Assembly (NCBI GenBank): GCA_016861105.1
Contig: BOKS01000005.1
Coordinates: 1 to 64,000, forward strand
Source: Betaproteobacteria bacterium
Lineage (GTDB): Bacteria; Pseudomonadota; Gammaproteobacteria; Burkholderiales; Casimicrobiaceae
Reading direction: 5' to 3'
Length of the DNA stretch: 64,000 nt
Made by a program: the position numbers and the translations under genes. Below are positions 1 to 9,487 of this stretch, piece after piece (within the stretch, counting starts at the first letter, position 1; every line of letters starts with the position of its first letter). Under the pieces are notes generated by a model, which did no database searches, was not told the DNA's origin, and saw nothing but the letters and a program-made list of their open reading frames with translations.

Positions 1-9
1 GGGGAGACC

Positions 10-1722
10 ATGCTGCGCAAGCGTTCCTTTGCAGGCCTCGCGATCGCCGCGCTCGCCGTCCTCGTGGCGGCCGGCGCCCACGCCCAGGCGCCTGCGCCGT
101 CGAAGCAGGCGTCCGCCAAACCCGCCGCTGCGGCGGCGAAGAAGGTCGCCGCCGACGCCGCCGCGTGCTTCGCCTGCCATGGGCCGGTGCGGGAATTCCA
201 CGCCGGGAACGCCCACGCGACCGTCGGCTGCGCGTCGTGCCACGACGGCATCGCCGCGCACCTCGCCGACGTCAAGGCGCGCCCCGTCACCAAGACCGAC
301 CCGGCCGTCTGCGGCGGCTGCCACCAGAACCAGTTCCGCACGATGTACCAGATGAACCCCGAGAAGACGGCGCGCAAGTCGAAGACGCTCGCCGGCGGCC
401 CGTCGCCCAATCCGGCGTTCGACAAGCTGATGTCGCCACACGGCTTCACGCGCGAGCACAACGAGCCGCGCTCGCACGCGTTCGCGCTGTACGACCAGTT
501 CGTCGTCGACCGCGCGTTCGGCGGGCGCTTCGAGAACAAGGAGGGCTGGCGCGGCCTCGCGAGGATGGGCGGCAACTTCAAGGTGTGGGACGTGCTCGAG
601 GACAAGTTCCCGGGCCAGGACCACAAGGCTTTCAAGCCCGGCACGGCGGCGGCGGCGAACCCGGTGTGCATGTCGTGCAAGACGGCCGACCACATCCTCG
701 ACTGGGCGTACCTCGGCGACCCGGTGCCCGGCGCGAAGTGGAGCCGCACGTCGAAGGTGCAGGAGTTCGTCAAGGACACGAACCACGCGCTCAACTGCAT
801 CTTTTGCCACGACCCGCACTCCGCGAAGCCGCGCGTGATCCGCGACGGCCTGATCCAGGCGCTCACGCGCCCGGAGAAGGACACGCTGTGGCACAAGGAC
901 GCGCGCGCGGCGAAGATCGAGGTCAAGGACCTCGGCGTGCGCGGCTACACGCGCAAGATCGCGACGCTCGACCGCTACGACATGAACCTGCAGTGCGGCC
1001 AGTGCCACGTCGAGTACAACTGCAATCCCGGCACCGACCCGGTCACCGGCAAGCCGATCGGGATGACCGACGCGCGCACCAACCACTTCCCGTTCAAGAA
1101 GGTCGAGGACATCGGCAAGCACTACACCGACCTGTCGTTCCGCGACTTCCGCCACGGCATCACCGGCGCGCTGCTGTGGAAGGCGCAGCACCCGGACGTC
1201 GAGAACTACTACGGCAGCAGGCACCAGGTGGCCGGCGTCGAGTGCTCGAGCTGCCACATGCCCAAGGTGAAGGACGCGAAGACCGGCAGGACCTTCACGT
1301 CGCACTGGCAGACCTCGCCGAAGCACTACATCAAGGAGACCTGCCTGACCTGCCACAGCGAATGGAAGCCCGAGCAGGCCGTGTACGTGATCGACTCGAT
1401 GAAGAACCGCTTCCAGGGCAAGCTGCGCGCGGCCGAGTACGCGCTGACGCGGTTCGTCGACAAGTTCGAGGAGGCGCGCAACCTCGGCGTCGACGAGGCC
1501 ACGTTGAACAAGGCGCGCGAGATCCACTACAACGCCCACATCCACTGGGAGTGGTGGACGGCGAGCAACGGCGCGCACTTCCACAGCCACGACGAGGCGG
1601 TCGCGTCGATCAACAAGGGCATCGGCTACTCGAACGAGGGGGTGAAGCTCCTCGACGAGGCGATGGGCAAGCGCCGCGCCGACGCTGCGAAGGGCGCAGC
1701 CGCCGCCGCGCCCGCGAAGTAG
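10..1722 (+). CDS. Octaheme c-type nitrite reductase (ONR/TvNiR type)
   Basis: Periplasmic multiheme enzyme expected to reduce nitrite (and hydroxylamine or sulfite) by six electrons to ammonia. A signal peptide ends near residue 26 (AHA-QA). Eight heme motifs are visible: three N-terminal CXXCH (residues 53, 74, 101), a CXXCK catalytic heme motif at 220-224 (CMSCK), then CXXCH at 263, 329, 412 and 445. The last five follow the NrfA plan, including CGQCHVEY and the KAQHP histidine (H394). Pentaheme NrfA lacks the N-terminal triplet, so the octaheme family is the better fit. Tyr336-Asn-Cys338 matches the Tyr-Cys pair that is cross-linked in the Thioalkalivibrio octaheme enzyme. A GGGGAG ribosome site lies just upstream. 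A hairpin terminator follows, and ccmI comes next. Any upstream partner lies outside the window. Confidence 0.9.
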   Translation: MLRKRSFAGLAIAALAVLVAAGAHAQAPAPSKQASAKPAAAAAKKVAADAAACFACHGPVREFHAGNAHATVGCASCHDGIAAHLADVKARPVTKTDPAVCGGCHQNQFRTMYQMNPEKTARKSKTLAGGPSPNPAFDKLMSPHGFTREHNEPRSHAFALYDQFVVDRAFGGRFENKEGWRGLARMGGNFKVWDVLEDKFPGQDHKAFKPGTAAAANPVCMSCKTADHILDWAYLGDPVPGAKWSRTSKVQEFVKDTNHALNCIFCHDPHSAKPRVIRDGLIQALTRPEKDTLWHKDARAAKIEVKDLGVRGYTRKIATLDRYDMNLQCGQCHVEYNCNPGTDPVTGKPIGMTDARTNHFPFKKVEDIGKHYTDLSFRDFRHGITGALLWKAQHPDVENYYGSRHQVAGVECSSCHMPKVKDAKTGRTFTSHWQTSPKHYIKETCLTCHSEWKPEQAVYVIDSMKNRFQGKLRAAEYALTRFVDKFEEARNLGVDEATLNKAREIHYNAHIHWEWWTASNGAHFHSHDEAVASINKGIGYSNEGVKLLDEAMGKRRADAAKGAAAAAPAK

Positions 1723-1748
1723 CGCGGCGCCGCCTGACGGCGATCAAG

Positions 1749-1776
1749 GGCGAGGCCTGCGCCTCGCCTTTCCTTT
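1749..1776 (+). terminator. Rho-independent terminator after the octaheme reductase
   Basis: A perfect 8-bp stem (GGCGAGGC / GCCTCGCC) with a 4-nt CTGC loop is followed by the T-rich run TTTCCTTT. It begins 26 bases after the reductase stop and should separate that transcript from ccmI. Confidence 0.75.
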
Positions 1777-1788
1777 CGGTACCCGCGC

Positions 1789-1794
1789 GATAAT
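1789..1794 (+). promoter_or_regulatory. Possible -10 element for ccmI
   Basis: GATAAT matches the sigma70 -10 consensus at five of six positions and lies 15 bases before the ccmI ATG. No good -35 hexamer is seen at the right spacing, so this is tentative. A promoter is expected here because a terminator precedes it. Confidence 0.3.
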
Positions 1795-1809
1795 GCTACC
1801 CGTCGCGCC

Positions 1810-2697
1810 ATGTCCACCGCTCCCCTCGTCTTCTGGCTCGCCGTCGCCGCCATGGTCGGCGTGGCGCTGGCGTTCGTGCTCCCGCGGCTGCTGGGACGCG
1901 AGCCCCGGTCGCGCGGCGCCTCCCGCGCGGCGCTGAACGCGCGGCTCTACCGGGCGGAACTCGACGAGATCGCGCGCGAGCGCGCGTGCGGCGCGCTGTC
2001 CGGCGCGGACTACGCGAGCGCACGCGCCGAGCTGGAGCGCCGCCTGCTCGACGACGTCGCCGCGGACGAGCGCCCCGCGCCCGCCGTGCGCACGCGCGGC
2101 GCGGCCGCCGTCGTCGCGATCGCGCTGCCCGCGCTCGCCGTGGGACTGTACCTGCTGTTCGGCACGCCTGCCGCGGTACGGCCTGCGGCGCTCGCCGGCG
2201 ACGCCGCACCGGCGGCGCAAGGGGCCGACTTCCGCGCGCAGCTGGTCGCCCACCTGGCCTCCGCGCCGCGCGACGCGCGCGCGTGGGTCGCGCTCGCGCG
2301 CCTCGACATGGGCGACGACCGCTTCGACGACGCGGCCGCGCACTTCGCGAAGGCCATTGCCGCGTCGGACAAGGTCGCCCGCGATCCCGGCGTGCTCTGC
2401 GAGTACGCCGACGCGCTGGGCATGGCGCAGGGCGGCCGCCTCGGCGGGCGGCCGGCGGAGCTGGTCGAGCGTGCGCTCGCGCTCGATCCGTCGCATCCGG
2501 TCGCGCTGGAGATGGCGGGCAGCGCCGCCTACGAGCGCGGCGACTTCCGGGCCGCGGCGCGCCACTGGCGCACGCTGCTCGCGCGTCTCGACGGCGACTC
2601 GCCGGCCCACGTCGAGCTCGCCGCCGCCGTCGAGCGGGCCGAGCGCCTCGCCGCGACCAGCCTGCCACCGCCCGACGCGTCCGCGCGCGGCGGTTAG
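1810..2697 (+). CDS. ccmI: Cytochrome c maturation protein CcmI (CycH), TPR-containing
   Basis: 295-residue inner-membrane apocytochrome c chaperone of the System I cytochrome c maturation pathway. An N-terminal membrane helix (about residues 5-25) is followed by the cytoplasmic RLYRAELDEI-type segment typical of CcmI, and a second helix lies at about 97-117. The C-terminal periplasmic half has TPR-like helices (RAWVALARLDMGDDRFDDAA and later AYERGDFRAA). CcmI delivers apocytochrome to the CcmF/H heme ligation complex. Position directly after a gene that needs eight covalent hemes makes functional sense. No other ccm gene is in the window. Confidence 0.85.
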   Translation: MSTAPLVFWLAVAAMVGVALAFVLPRLLGREPRSRGASRAALNARLYRAELDEIARERACGALSGADYASARAELERRLLDDVAADERPAPAVRTRGAAAVVAIALPALAVGLYLLFGTPAAVRPAALAGDAAPAAQGADFRAQLVAHLASAPRDARAWVALARLDMGDDRFDDAAAHFAKAIAASDKVARDPGVLCEYADALGMAQGGRLGGRPAELVERALALDPSHPVALEMAGSAAYERGDFRAAARHWRTLLARLDGDSPAHVELAAAVERAERLAATSLPPPDASARGG

Positions 2698-2719
2698 CCA
2701 CGATCTCCGGGACGCTCGC

Positions 2720-4120
2720 ATGGACGCATCGACGACGACGCTGGACGTGCTGGTCATCGGCGCCGGCGTGTCCGGCCTGACCGCCGCCTACGAGCTCGGC
2801 AAGCGCGGCACGGCGGTGGCAATCGCCGACGCCGGACCTGACCCGGGCGGCGTGATCGGCACGCGCGAGCGCGACGGGTTCCTCTACGAGACCGGCGCCA
2901 ACAGCGCGCTCGACACCTCGCCCGCGCTCGACGCGCTGTTCGACGAGCTCGGCATCCTCGGCGAGCGCCGCGACGCCGGCCCGAACGGGTCGAACCGCTT
3001 CATCGTCCGCGACGGCAGGCTCGTCGCGCTGCCGACGTCCCCCGGCGCGTTCCTCACGACGCGCGCGTTCACGCTCGCCGCCAAGCTGCGGCTGCTGCGG
3101 GAGCCCTTCGTCGCGCCCGCGCCCGCGCAGGCCGAGGAGACGATCGCCGACTTCGTGCGCCGCCGGCTGGGCCGCGAGTTCCTCGACTACGCGATCGACC
3201 CGTTCGTGTCGGGCATCTACGCGGGGGATCCCGAGCGCATCTCGGTGCCGGCCGCGTTCCCGAAGCTCTTCGCGCTCGAGCAGAAGCACGGCAGCCTGAT
3301 CCGCGGCCAGATCATGGGTGCGCGCGAGCGGCGCAGGCGCGCCGAGACGTCGAAGAACGCGGCGAGGAGCTTCAGCTTCGCGGCGGGGATGAAGACGCTG
3401 CCGGAGGCACTAGCGCGGCGGATCGCGCGCTACGACCGCGGCGTGCGGGTCACGTCGATCGCGCGCGCGGCGGACGGCCTCGAGGTGCAGGGCATCCGCG
3501 CCGGGACGGGCGTCCGCTACCGCGCCCGGCGCGTCGTCTGCGCCACCGCGGCGCACGCCGCCGCCCCGATGTTCGCGTCGGCCGCGCCCGCGCTCGCGCG
3601 CGCGCTGGCGGCGATCGAGTACGCGCCCGTCTGCGTGGTCGCGTCCGCCTACCGCCGCGACCGGGTCGCGCACGCGCTCGACGGCTTCGGCGTCCTGGTG
3701 CCGCGCAGGGAGCGGCGCCGCATCCTCGGGACGCTGTTCTCGAGCAGCCTCTTCGAGGGGCGCGCGCCCGCGGGCCACGTGCTCCTGACCACCTTCGCCG
3801 GCGGCCGGCGCAATCCCGAGGTGACCGCGCTCGACGACGAGGCGCTGGCGAAAACGGTCGGCGAGGAGCTCGGCGCGCTGCTCGGCGCGCGCGAGCCGCT
3901 CTGGAACGAGATCGTGCGCTGGGCGCACGCGATCCCGCAGTACACGATCGGCCACCTCGCGCGCGTGGCGGCCGTCGACGAGGCGGCCGCGGCGCTGCCG
4001 GGACTCGGCTTCTGCGCCAACTGGCGCGGTGGCGTGTCCTTCGGCGACTGCATCAGGAACGGGCAGGCGACCGCCGAGGCGGTGGCGCGCTCGCTCGCGC
4101 CGGCGGCGCAGGCTGCCTGA
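2720..4120 (+). CDS. hemG: Protoporphyrinogen oxidase (oxygen-dependent, FAD)
   Basis: 466-residue flavoprotein oxidising protoporphyrinogen IX to protoporphyrin IX, the penultimate step of heme synthesis. The start at 2720 is chosen because the N-terminal dinucleotide fold begins at once (VIGAGVSGLTAAYELGKRG, residues 11-29); the open frame continues upstream into ccmI without protein-like sequence. The family motif YETGANS follows the FAD site, and the C-terminal FCANWRGGVSFGDCI region is the second FAD-contacting segment. The gene starts 22 bases after ccmI and is probably co-transcribed, linking heme supply to cytochrome c maturation. HemY is an alternative name for this enzyme class. Confidence 0.85.
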   Translation: MDASTTTLDVLVIGAGVSGLTAAYELGKRGTAVAIADAGPDPGGVIGTRERDGFLYETGANSALDTSPALDALFDELGILGERRDAGPNGSNRFIVRDGRLVALPTSPGAFLTTRAFTLAAKLRLLREPFVAPAPAQAEETIADFVRRRLGREFLDYAIDPFVSGIYAGDPERISVPAAFPKLFALEQKHGSLIRGQIMGARERRRRAETSKNAARSFSFAAGMKTLPEALARRIARYDRGVRVTSIARAADGLEVQGIRAGTGVRYRARRVVCATAAHAAAPMFASAAPALARALAAIEYAPVCVVASAYRRDRVAHALDGFGVLVPRRERRRILGTLFSSSLFEGRAPAGHVLLTTFAGGRRNPEVTALDDEALAKTVGEELGALLGAREPLWNEIVRWAHAIPQYTIGHLARVAAVDEAAAALPGLGFCANWRGGVSFGDCIRNGQATAEAVARSLAPAAQAA

Positions 4121-4142
4121 AGCGGGCGCGGCCCGCGGCGCG

Positions 4143-4448
4143 TCACAGCGACGCGCCGCAGTTCCAGCAGAGGTCGAAGTTCGCGGGCGAGTCCTCGCCG
4201 CAGGCCGCGCAGCGCGTCGTGCCGCTCCGCGCCGCCTCCTCCTGCAGGCGCGCGAGGAGCACGAGCGCGCGCTCGCGGTCCTGCTCGCGCTCGAGCCAGA
4301 CCTGCGGCTGCGCGACGTCGGGCGGGACGTCGCCGACGATGCTCGATGCGTGCTGGTTGAACACGTGCGCCTTGATGCCCGCCTGCTTCAGCCGGTCCGC
4401 GACGAGCCACGCGTCGAAGCGGGCGCGCGCCGTGTAGAAGCGGAACAT
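4143..4448 (-). CDS. DUF2007-type protein with C-terminal zinc ribbon
   Basis: 101-residue protein. The N-terminal half (FYTARARFDAWLVADRLKQ through VWLERE) resembles the DUF2007 fold, a small ferredoxin-like putative signal-transducing domain. The C-terminus has two CXXC knuckles (CAAC and CWNC) forming a rubredoxin-like zinc ribbon. The substrate or partner is unknown. It lies 59 bases downstream of galE on the same strand and converges with hemG. Confidence 0.7.
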   Translation of the reverse strand: MFRFYTARARFDAWLVADRLKQAGIKAHVFNQHASSIVGDVPPDVAQPQVWLEREQDRERALVLLARLQEEAARSGTTRCAACGEDSPANFDLCWNCGASL

Positions 4449-4507
4449 CCGGTCCTAGGGCCTGTTCACGCTATGGCCGCATGCGCGCAGGGTCGCCGCC
4501 GCGGCCA

Positions 4508-5521
4508 TCACGCGTACCGGCCGCCGGCGCGCTGCCAGCGCCACGCGTCCTCGCAGATCGCGTCCAGCCCGCGCGTCGCGCGCCAGCCGAGCAGCGCCAG
4601 CGCGCGCGAGGCATCCGCGTAGACGGACGCGATGTCGCCGTCGCGGCGTGGCGCGACCACCTTGGGCACCGGCCTTCCGCACGCCTTCTCGAAGGCCCCC
4701 ACGACCTCCAGCACCGAGTAGCCGCGTCCCGCCCCGAGGTTCAGCGTCAGGACGCCAGGATGCGAGCCGAGGTGGTCGAGCGCGGCGAGGTGGCCCTCCG
4801 CGAGGTCGTCCACGTGGATGTAGTCGCGGATGCCGGTGCCGTCCGGCGTCGGCCAGTCGGTCCCGAAGATCGGCACTTCGTCGAACTCGCCCGCGACCGC
4901 GCGGCACATCAGCGGGACGAGGTTGTTCGGGCGCCCGAGCGGCGCCTCGCCGATCAGCGCCGAGGGATGCGCGCCCGCCGGGTTCATGTACCGCAGGATG
5001 GCGATGCGCCAGCGCGCGTCGGCGCCGGCGAGGTCGCGCAGGAACTCCTCGACCGCGCGCTTGGTGCGGCCGTAGACGCTCGCCGGCCTGAGCGGCGCGT
5101 CCTCGCCCACGGGCAGGGCGTCCGGCTGTCCGTAGACCGTGCACGACGAGCTGAACACGAGCGTCGCGACGCCGGCCTCGCCCATCGCCTCGGCGAGGCG
5201 GACCGTGCCGTTGAGGTTCACGTCCCAGTACGCGAGCGGCCGCGCCGACGACTCGCCGACGGCCTTCATGCCCGCGCAGTGGACGACCGCGCCGATCCGG
5301 TGCGCCGCGAAGGTCGCGCGCAGCACGCCCGCGTCGCGCACGTCGCCTTCGACCAGCGGGATGGGCGTGCCCGCAAGCCGAACGAGCCTGGCGACCACGC
5401 CCGGCGAGCTGTTCTGGAAATTGTCGAGGATGACCGACGCACGCCCCGCGCGCGCGAGCGCGGCCACGATGTGCGAGCCGATGTAGCCCGCGCCGCCCGT
5501 GACCAGGACCGCCGACGTCAT
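4508..5521 (-). CDS. galE: UDP-glucose 4-epimerase
   Basis: 337-residue extended short-chain dehydrogenase interconverting UDP-glucose and UDP-galactose with tightly bound NAD. The Rossmann motif [11 protein letters not shown] lies at residues 5-15, followed by the NAD-contacting DNFQNS. The catalytic pair is YGRTK (YxxxK), preceded by SSSCTVYG, with Cys where most family members have Ala. [10 protein letters not shown] and NNLVPLM are GalE hallmarks. The ATG at 5521 is used; the reading frame extends upstream without homology. It follows the end of the ribosomal operon on the same strand, with a 127-base gap. Confidence 0.9.
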   Translation of the reverse strand: MTSAVLVTGGAGYIGSHIVAALARAGRASVILDNFQNSSPGVVARLVRLAGTPIPLVEGDVRDAGVLRATFAAHRIGAVVHCAGMKAVGESSARPLAYWDVNLNGTVRLAEAMGEAGVATLVFSSSCTVYGQPDALPVGEDAPLRPASVYGRTKRAVEEFLRDLAGADARWRIAILRYMNPAGAHPSALIGEAPLGRPNNLVPLMCRAVAGEFDEVPIFGTDWPTPDGTGIRDYIHVDDLAEGHLAALDHLGSHPGVLTLNLGAGRGYSVLEVVGAFEKACGRPVPKVVAPRRDGDIASVYADASRALALLGWRATRGLDAICEDAWRWQRAGGRYA

Positions 5522-5621
5522 GCCGTCGATGCTACACGACGGGCCGGGCGCGCCCACCGGCCGCCCCGCAGGACGCGGCGGCCGGCGCCGCGCGATGCGA
5601 CGCCCGGCGTACGCCCCGGCA

Positions 5622-5647
5622 TCACGGCAGCGGAGCGCGCGCCGTGA
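5622..5647 (-). repeat. Hairpin directly after rplQ
   Basis: Perfect 7-bp inverted repeat (TCACGGC / GCCGTGA) with a 12-nt loop, ending one base from the rplQ stop codon. It could mark the end of the ribosomal operon transcript, but no U-tract follows. Confidence 0.45.
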
Positions 5648-5648
5648 C

Positions 5649-6041
5649 TCAGGACTGCGATTCCTCCGCCGGGGCGGCGGACTGCGGACGGTCGACCAGC
5701 TCGACGATCGCCATCGGCGCCGCGTCGCCCTGCCGGAAGCCGAACCTGAGGATGCGCAGGTAGCCGCCCGGGCGGCTCGCATAGCGCGGCCCGAGCTCGC
5801 CGAACAGCTTGGTGACCACGTCGCGATCGCGCAGCCGGTCGAACGCGAGGCGGCGGTTCGCCACGGTCGCGGTCTTGCCGAGCGTGATCAGCGGCTCGGC
5901 GACGCGGCGCAGCTCCTTCGCCTTCGGCAGCGTGGTCTTGATGACCTCGTGCGTGAACAACGAGTTGGTCATGTTGCGCAGCATCGCGAGGCGATGGCTG
6001 CTGGTGCGGTTGAGCTTGCGAAGCCCGTGGCGGTGACGCAT
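5649..6041 (-). CDS. rplQ: 50S ribosomal protein L17
   Basis: 130-residue large-subunit protein and last gene of the alpha operon. The N-terminus [17 protein letters not shown] is diagnostic, as is the [15 protein letters not shown] segment near the end. It is separated from rpoA by 257 bases containing two inverted repeats, an unusually wide gap for this gene pair. Confidence 0.97.
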   Translation of the reverse strand: MRHRHGLRKLNRTSSHRLAMLRNMTNSLFTHEVIKTTLPKAKELRRVAEPLITLGKTATVANRRLAFDRLRDRDVVTKLFGELGPRYASRPGGYLRILRFGFRQGDAAPMAIVELVDRPQSAAPAEESQS

Positions 6042-6197
6042 GGCTTGTTCCTTTCACTTCTGGCGCAGCTTCTCACCGCGCTCGCTTCTTGGTCTGTAGG
6101 GCCGCCCGCAAGGCGCGGACGCCACCCAGGCACTACGCACTCCCGCATGCCGGCGCGCCGGTGTACACCGGCGCGCGTCGCGGCGTTTCCTTACCGC

Positions 6198-6229
6198 GAA
6201 GAATCGACGGGGTCCGCCCGCGATTCTTC
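6198..6229 (-). repeat. Inverted repeat in the rpoA-rplQ gap
   Basis: Perfect 9-bp arms (GAAGAATCG / CGATTCTTC) with a 14-nt GC-rich loop. No U-tract follows, so it resembles a REP-type DNA or mRNA hairpin more than a terminator. Confidence 0.5.
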
Positions 6230-6244
6230 CGTGACGTCCTCCGG

Positions 6245-6304
6245 CCCTGAAAGTCGCAACGCCTACCCCACGACATCCACCGCCGGTTCGCGCGACTTTC
6301 AGGG
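6245..6304 (-). repeat. Long inverted repeat overlapping the rpoA stop codon
   Basis: Perfect 13-bp arms (CCCTGAAAGTCGC at 6245-6257 and its complement at 6292-6304) separated by 34 nt. The right arm contains the rpoA stop codon at 6299-6301. Its geometry matches the 15-bp/36-nt element placed at the rplW stop. Confidence 0.6.
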
Positions 6305-7276
6305 ACGATCCAACCCGGCCGGCGGCCAGTTCTCGAGCTTCATGCCGAGCGACAGCCCGCGCGACGCCAGCACTTCCTTGATCTCGTTGAGCGACTTGCG
6401 GCCGAGGTTCGGCGTCTTCAGGAGCTCGGTCTCGGTGCGCTGGATCAGGTCGCCGATGTAGTAGATGTTCTCCGCCTTGAGGCAGTTGGCCGAGCGCACG
6501 GTGAGCTCGAGGTCGTCGACGGGCCGCAGCAGGATCGGGTCGACCTGCGGCGCCGCGCGCTCCGCGGCGGGCGACTCGGTGCCCTTGAGGTCCGCGAACA
6601 CCGACAGCTGCTCGACGAGCACCGACGCCGCGTAGCGGACCGCCTGCTCGGGCTCCACGACGCCGTTCGTCTCGATGTCGAGCACGAGCTTGTCGAGGTC
6701 GGTGCGCTGCTCGACGCGGGCGCTCTCGACCGCGTAGCTCACCCGGCGCACGGGCGAAAACGACGCGTCGAGCAGGATCGAGCCGATCGAGCGCCCGCCC
6801 TCGGGCTTCGCGCGCGCGGTCGCCGGCTGGTAGCCGCGGCCCTTCTCGACGCGGATCTCCATCTCGATCCTGCCGCCGGCTGTGAGGTGCGCGATCACGT
6901 GCTCGGGATTGATGATCTCGACGTCGTGGTTGGGCTCGATGTCCGCCGCGGTGACCGGTCCTTCGCCCCCCTTCGCCAGGCGCAGCATCACGTGGTCCCG
7001 GTTGTGCAGCTTCAGCACCACGCCCTTCAGGTTGAGGAGCACGTCGACCACGTCCTCCTGCACGCCGTCGAGCGCCGAGTACTCGTGCAGCACCCCCGAG
7101 ATCTTGACCTCGGTCGGCGCGTACCCCGGCATCGAAGAGAGCAGCACGCGGCGCAGCGCGTTGCCGAGCGTGTGCCCGTACCCGCGCTCGAACGGCTCCA
7201 TCACCACCTTGGCGTGGAACGGCGACATGCTCTGCACGTCGATGATGCGGGGCTTGAGCAGAACGTTGCTTTGCAT
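6299..7276 (-). CDS. rpoA: DNA-directed RNA polymerase subunit alpha
   Basis: 325-residue alpha subunit. The N-terminal assembly domain is recognisable from the [20 protein letters not shown] segment, and the C-terminal domain from the [16 protein letters not shown] and [21 protein letters not shown] regions that contact UP elements and activators. The length is normal. It sits between rpsD and rplQ as in other proteobacteria. Confidence 0.98.
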   Translation of the reverse strand: MQSNVLLKPRIIDVQSMSPFHAKVVMEPFERGYGHTLGNALRRVLLSSMPGYAPTEVKISGVLHEYSALDGVQEDVVDVLLNLKGVVLKLHNRDHVMLRLAKGGEGPVTAADIEPNHDVEIINPEHVIAHLTAGGRIEMEIRVEKGRGYQPATARAKPEGGRSIGSILLDASFSPVRRVSYAVESARVEQRTDLDKLVLDIETNGVVEPEQAVRYAASVLVEQLSVFADLKGTESPAAERAAPQVDPILLRPVDDLELTVRSANCLKAENIYYIGDLIQRTETELLKTPNLGRKSLNEIKEVLASRGLSLGMKLENWPPAGLDRP

Positions 7277-7342
7277 GCGAGACCCTTATAGAGACGACGG
7301 CCGCGGCCGGCGGGCGGCGGCGGCCGGCGTTGTCCAGGATGG

Positions 7343-7966
<624 letters not shown>

Positions 7967-7991
7967 TCTTTGCTGTCCTAAGGTCGTTCGC

Positions 7992-8015
7992 CCGGAAGCG
8001 GAAACCTGCTTCCGG
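7992..8015 (-). repeat. Hairpin in the rpsK-rpsD gap
   Basis: Perfect 8-bp arms (CCGGAAGC / GCTTCCGG) with an 8-nt loop, inside a 186-base gap between rpsK and rpsD. It lies close to the rpsD start and could affect translation or mRNA stability. Confidence 0.5.
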
Positions 8016-8152
8016 CCGCTCTGGTCACCTGGACGTCGCGGGCGGATCCCGGCGATGTCCAGCGATAACTGCCACGAAACTGCGTCTGCCTGCCCTCTGC
8101 CCGCGCGGCGCGTTGCCTCGCGCGCCGATGCGCGACCCGGGACCTCCCGGGC

Positions 8153-8563
8153 CTAGATCCGCCGGCGCTTCGGCGGCCGGCAGCCGTTGTGCGGAACCGG
8201 CGTCACGTCGGAGATCGACGTGATCTTGAGCCCCAGCGCGTTCAGCGCACGCACGGCCGACTCGCGCCCCGGGCCGGGTCCCTTGATCCGCACCTCGAGG
8301 TTCTTGACGCCGTGCTCCTGCGCCGCCCGGCCGGCCGACTCCGCCGCCACCTGCGCGGCGAACGGCGTCGACTTGCGGGAGCCCTTGAAGCCCGCGCCGC
8401 CCGACGTCGCCCACGACAGCGCGTTGCCCTGCCGGTCGGTGATCGTGATGATCGTGTTGTTGAACGACGCGTGGATGTGCGCGATGCCTTCCGACACGCT
8501 TTTGCGCACCTTCTTGCGCGCGCGCGCCGCGGCGGCGGCCTTCTGCGAGGATTGCTGTGCCAT
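8153..8563 (-). CDS. rpsK: 30S ribosomal protein S11
   Basis: 136-residue platform protein of the small subunit. The family core [18 protein letters not shown] and the C-terminal [13 protein letters not shown] tail are both present. The N-terminal 20 residues are an Ala/Arg-rich extension common in betaproteobacteria. Confidence 0.98.
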   Translation of the reverse strand: MAQQSSQKAAAAARARKKVRKSVSEGIAHIHASFNNTIITITDRQGNALSWATSGGAGFKGSRKSTPFAAQVAAESAGRAAQEHGVKNLEVRIKGPGPGRESAVRALNALGLKITSISDVTPVPHNGCRPPKRRRI

Positions 8564-8576
8564 GGTCTTCCTTGGG

Positions 8577-8957
8577 TTACTTCGCGGCGCCCTTGCCGAG
8601 CGCGACCGTGCGGCCCTTCTTCGGGCCCTTGCGCGTGCGCGCGTTGGTGCGGGTGCGCTGGCCGCGGACCGGCAGGCCCTTGCGGTGGCGCGTGCCGCGG
8701 TAGCAGCCGAGGTCCATCAGCCGCTTGATGTTCATCGTCTGCTCGCGGCGCAGGTCGCCCTCGACCGTGAAGCGGCCGACGTGCTCGCGGAGCTTGTCCA
8801 TCTCGGTGTCGGACAGGTCCTTGATCTTCGACGCCGGGTTGACGCCTGAGGCCGTGCAGATGGCCTTCGCGCGCGTCGGGCCGATCCCGTAGATCGACTG
8901 CAGCGCGATCACGGCGTGCGCGTGGTTGGGGATGTTGACGCCTGCGATGCGGGCCAT
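8577..8957 (-). CDS. rpsM: 30S ribosomal protein S13
   Basis: 126-residue head protein contacting tRNA and the 50S subunit. It starts [19 protein letters not shown], carries the IYGIGPTRA helix-hairpin motif, and has the basic tail [19 protein letters not shown]. It lies 13 bases upstream of rpsK and after rpmJ, the normal alpha-operon order. Confidence 0.98.
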   Translation of the reverse strand: MARIAGVNIPNHAHAVIALQSIYGIGPTRAKAICTASGVNPASKIKDLSDTEMDKLREHVGRFTVEGDLRREQTMNIKRLMDLGCYRGTRHRKGLPVRGQRTRTNARTRKGPKKGRTVALGKGAAK

Positions 8958-8994
8958 GGTCTAGTCGTCCTGTGGGTGCTCGTGGCGGCGCCGG

Positions 8995-9108
8995 TCAGCC
9001 CTGGCGCTGCTTGTGACGCGGCTCGGTGCAGATCACGCGCACCACGCCGTTGCGGCGGATGATCTTGCACTTGCGGCAGATCTTCTTGACGGATGCCAGT
9101 ACCTTCAT
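8995..9108 (-). CDS. rpmJ: 50S ribosomal protein L36 (zinc-binding type)
   Basis: 37-residue protein starting [15 protein letters not shown]. The zinc ligands Cys11, Cys14, Cys27 and His32 are all present, so this is the C-plus form. The stop at 8995-8997 and the ATG at 9106-9108 were read directly from the sequence. It lies between infA and rpsM, as in most proteobacteria. Confidence 0.95.
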   Translation of the reverse strand: MKVLASVKKICRKCKIIRRNGVVRVICTEPRHKQRQG

Positions 9109-9208
9109 TTCGCTCTCCCGGTCGGCCGCCCGCCGCGCCACGATGGCGCGCCGCGGGACACTCTGCCGCCTCTGATTCCTGCTTGCCGTTCCCTGTCCCC
9201 TGCCTCGG

Positions 9209-9427
9209 TCACTTGGCCCGGAACACGATCCTCGCCCGCGACAGGTCGTACGGCGTCAGCTCGACGGTCACCTTGTCGCCCGGCAGGATCTTGATGTAGT
9301 GCATGCGCATCTTCCCGGAGATGTGGCCCAGCACGACGTGGTCGTTCTCGAGCTTCACGCGAAACGTCGCGTTGGGCAGCATCTCGATGACCTCGCCCTG
9401 CATCTGGATCGTGTCTTCCTTCGCCAT
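9209..9427 (-). CDS. infA: Translation initiation factor IF-1
   Basis: 72-residue S1/OB-fold protein that occupies the ribosomal A site during initiation. [20 protein letters not shown] and the [18 protein letters not shown] core are typical. It is placed between secY and rpmJ, which is usual in betaproteobacteria. Confidence 0.97.
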   Translation of the reverse strand: MAKEDTIQMQGEVIEMLPNATFRVKLENDHVVLGHISGKMRMHYIKILPGDKVTVELTPYDLSRARIVFRAK

Positions 9428-9487
9428 GCGCGAGAACCTGTCGCGAAGCGGCTCGCCCCGTCCGCCCCCGCGGACGGCGGAGGTGGA

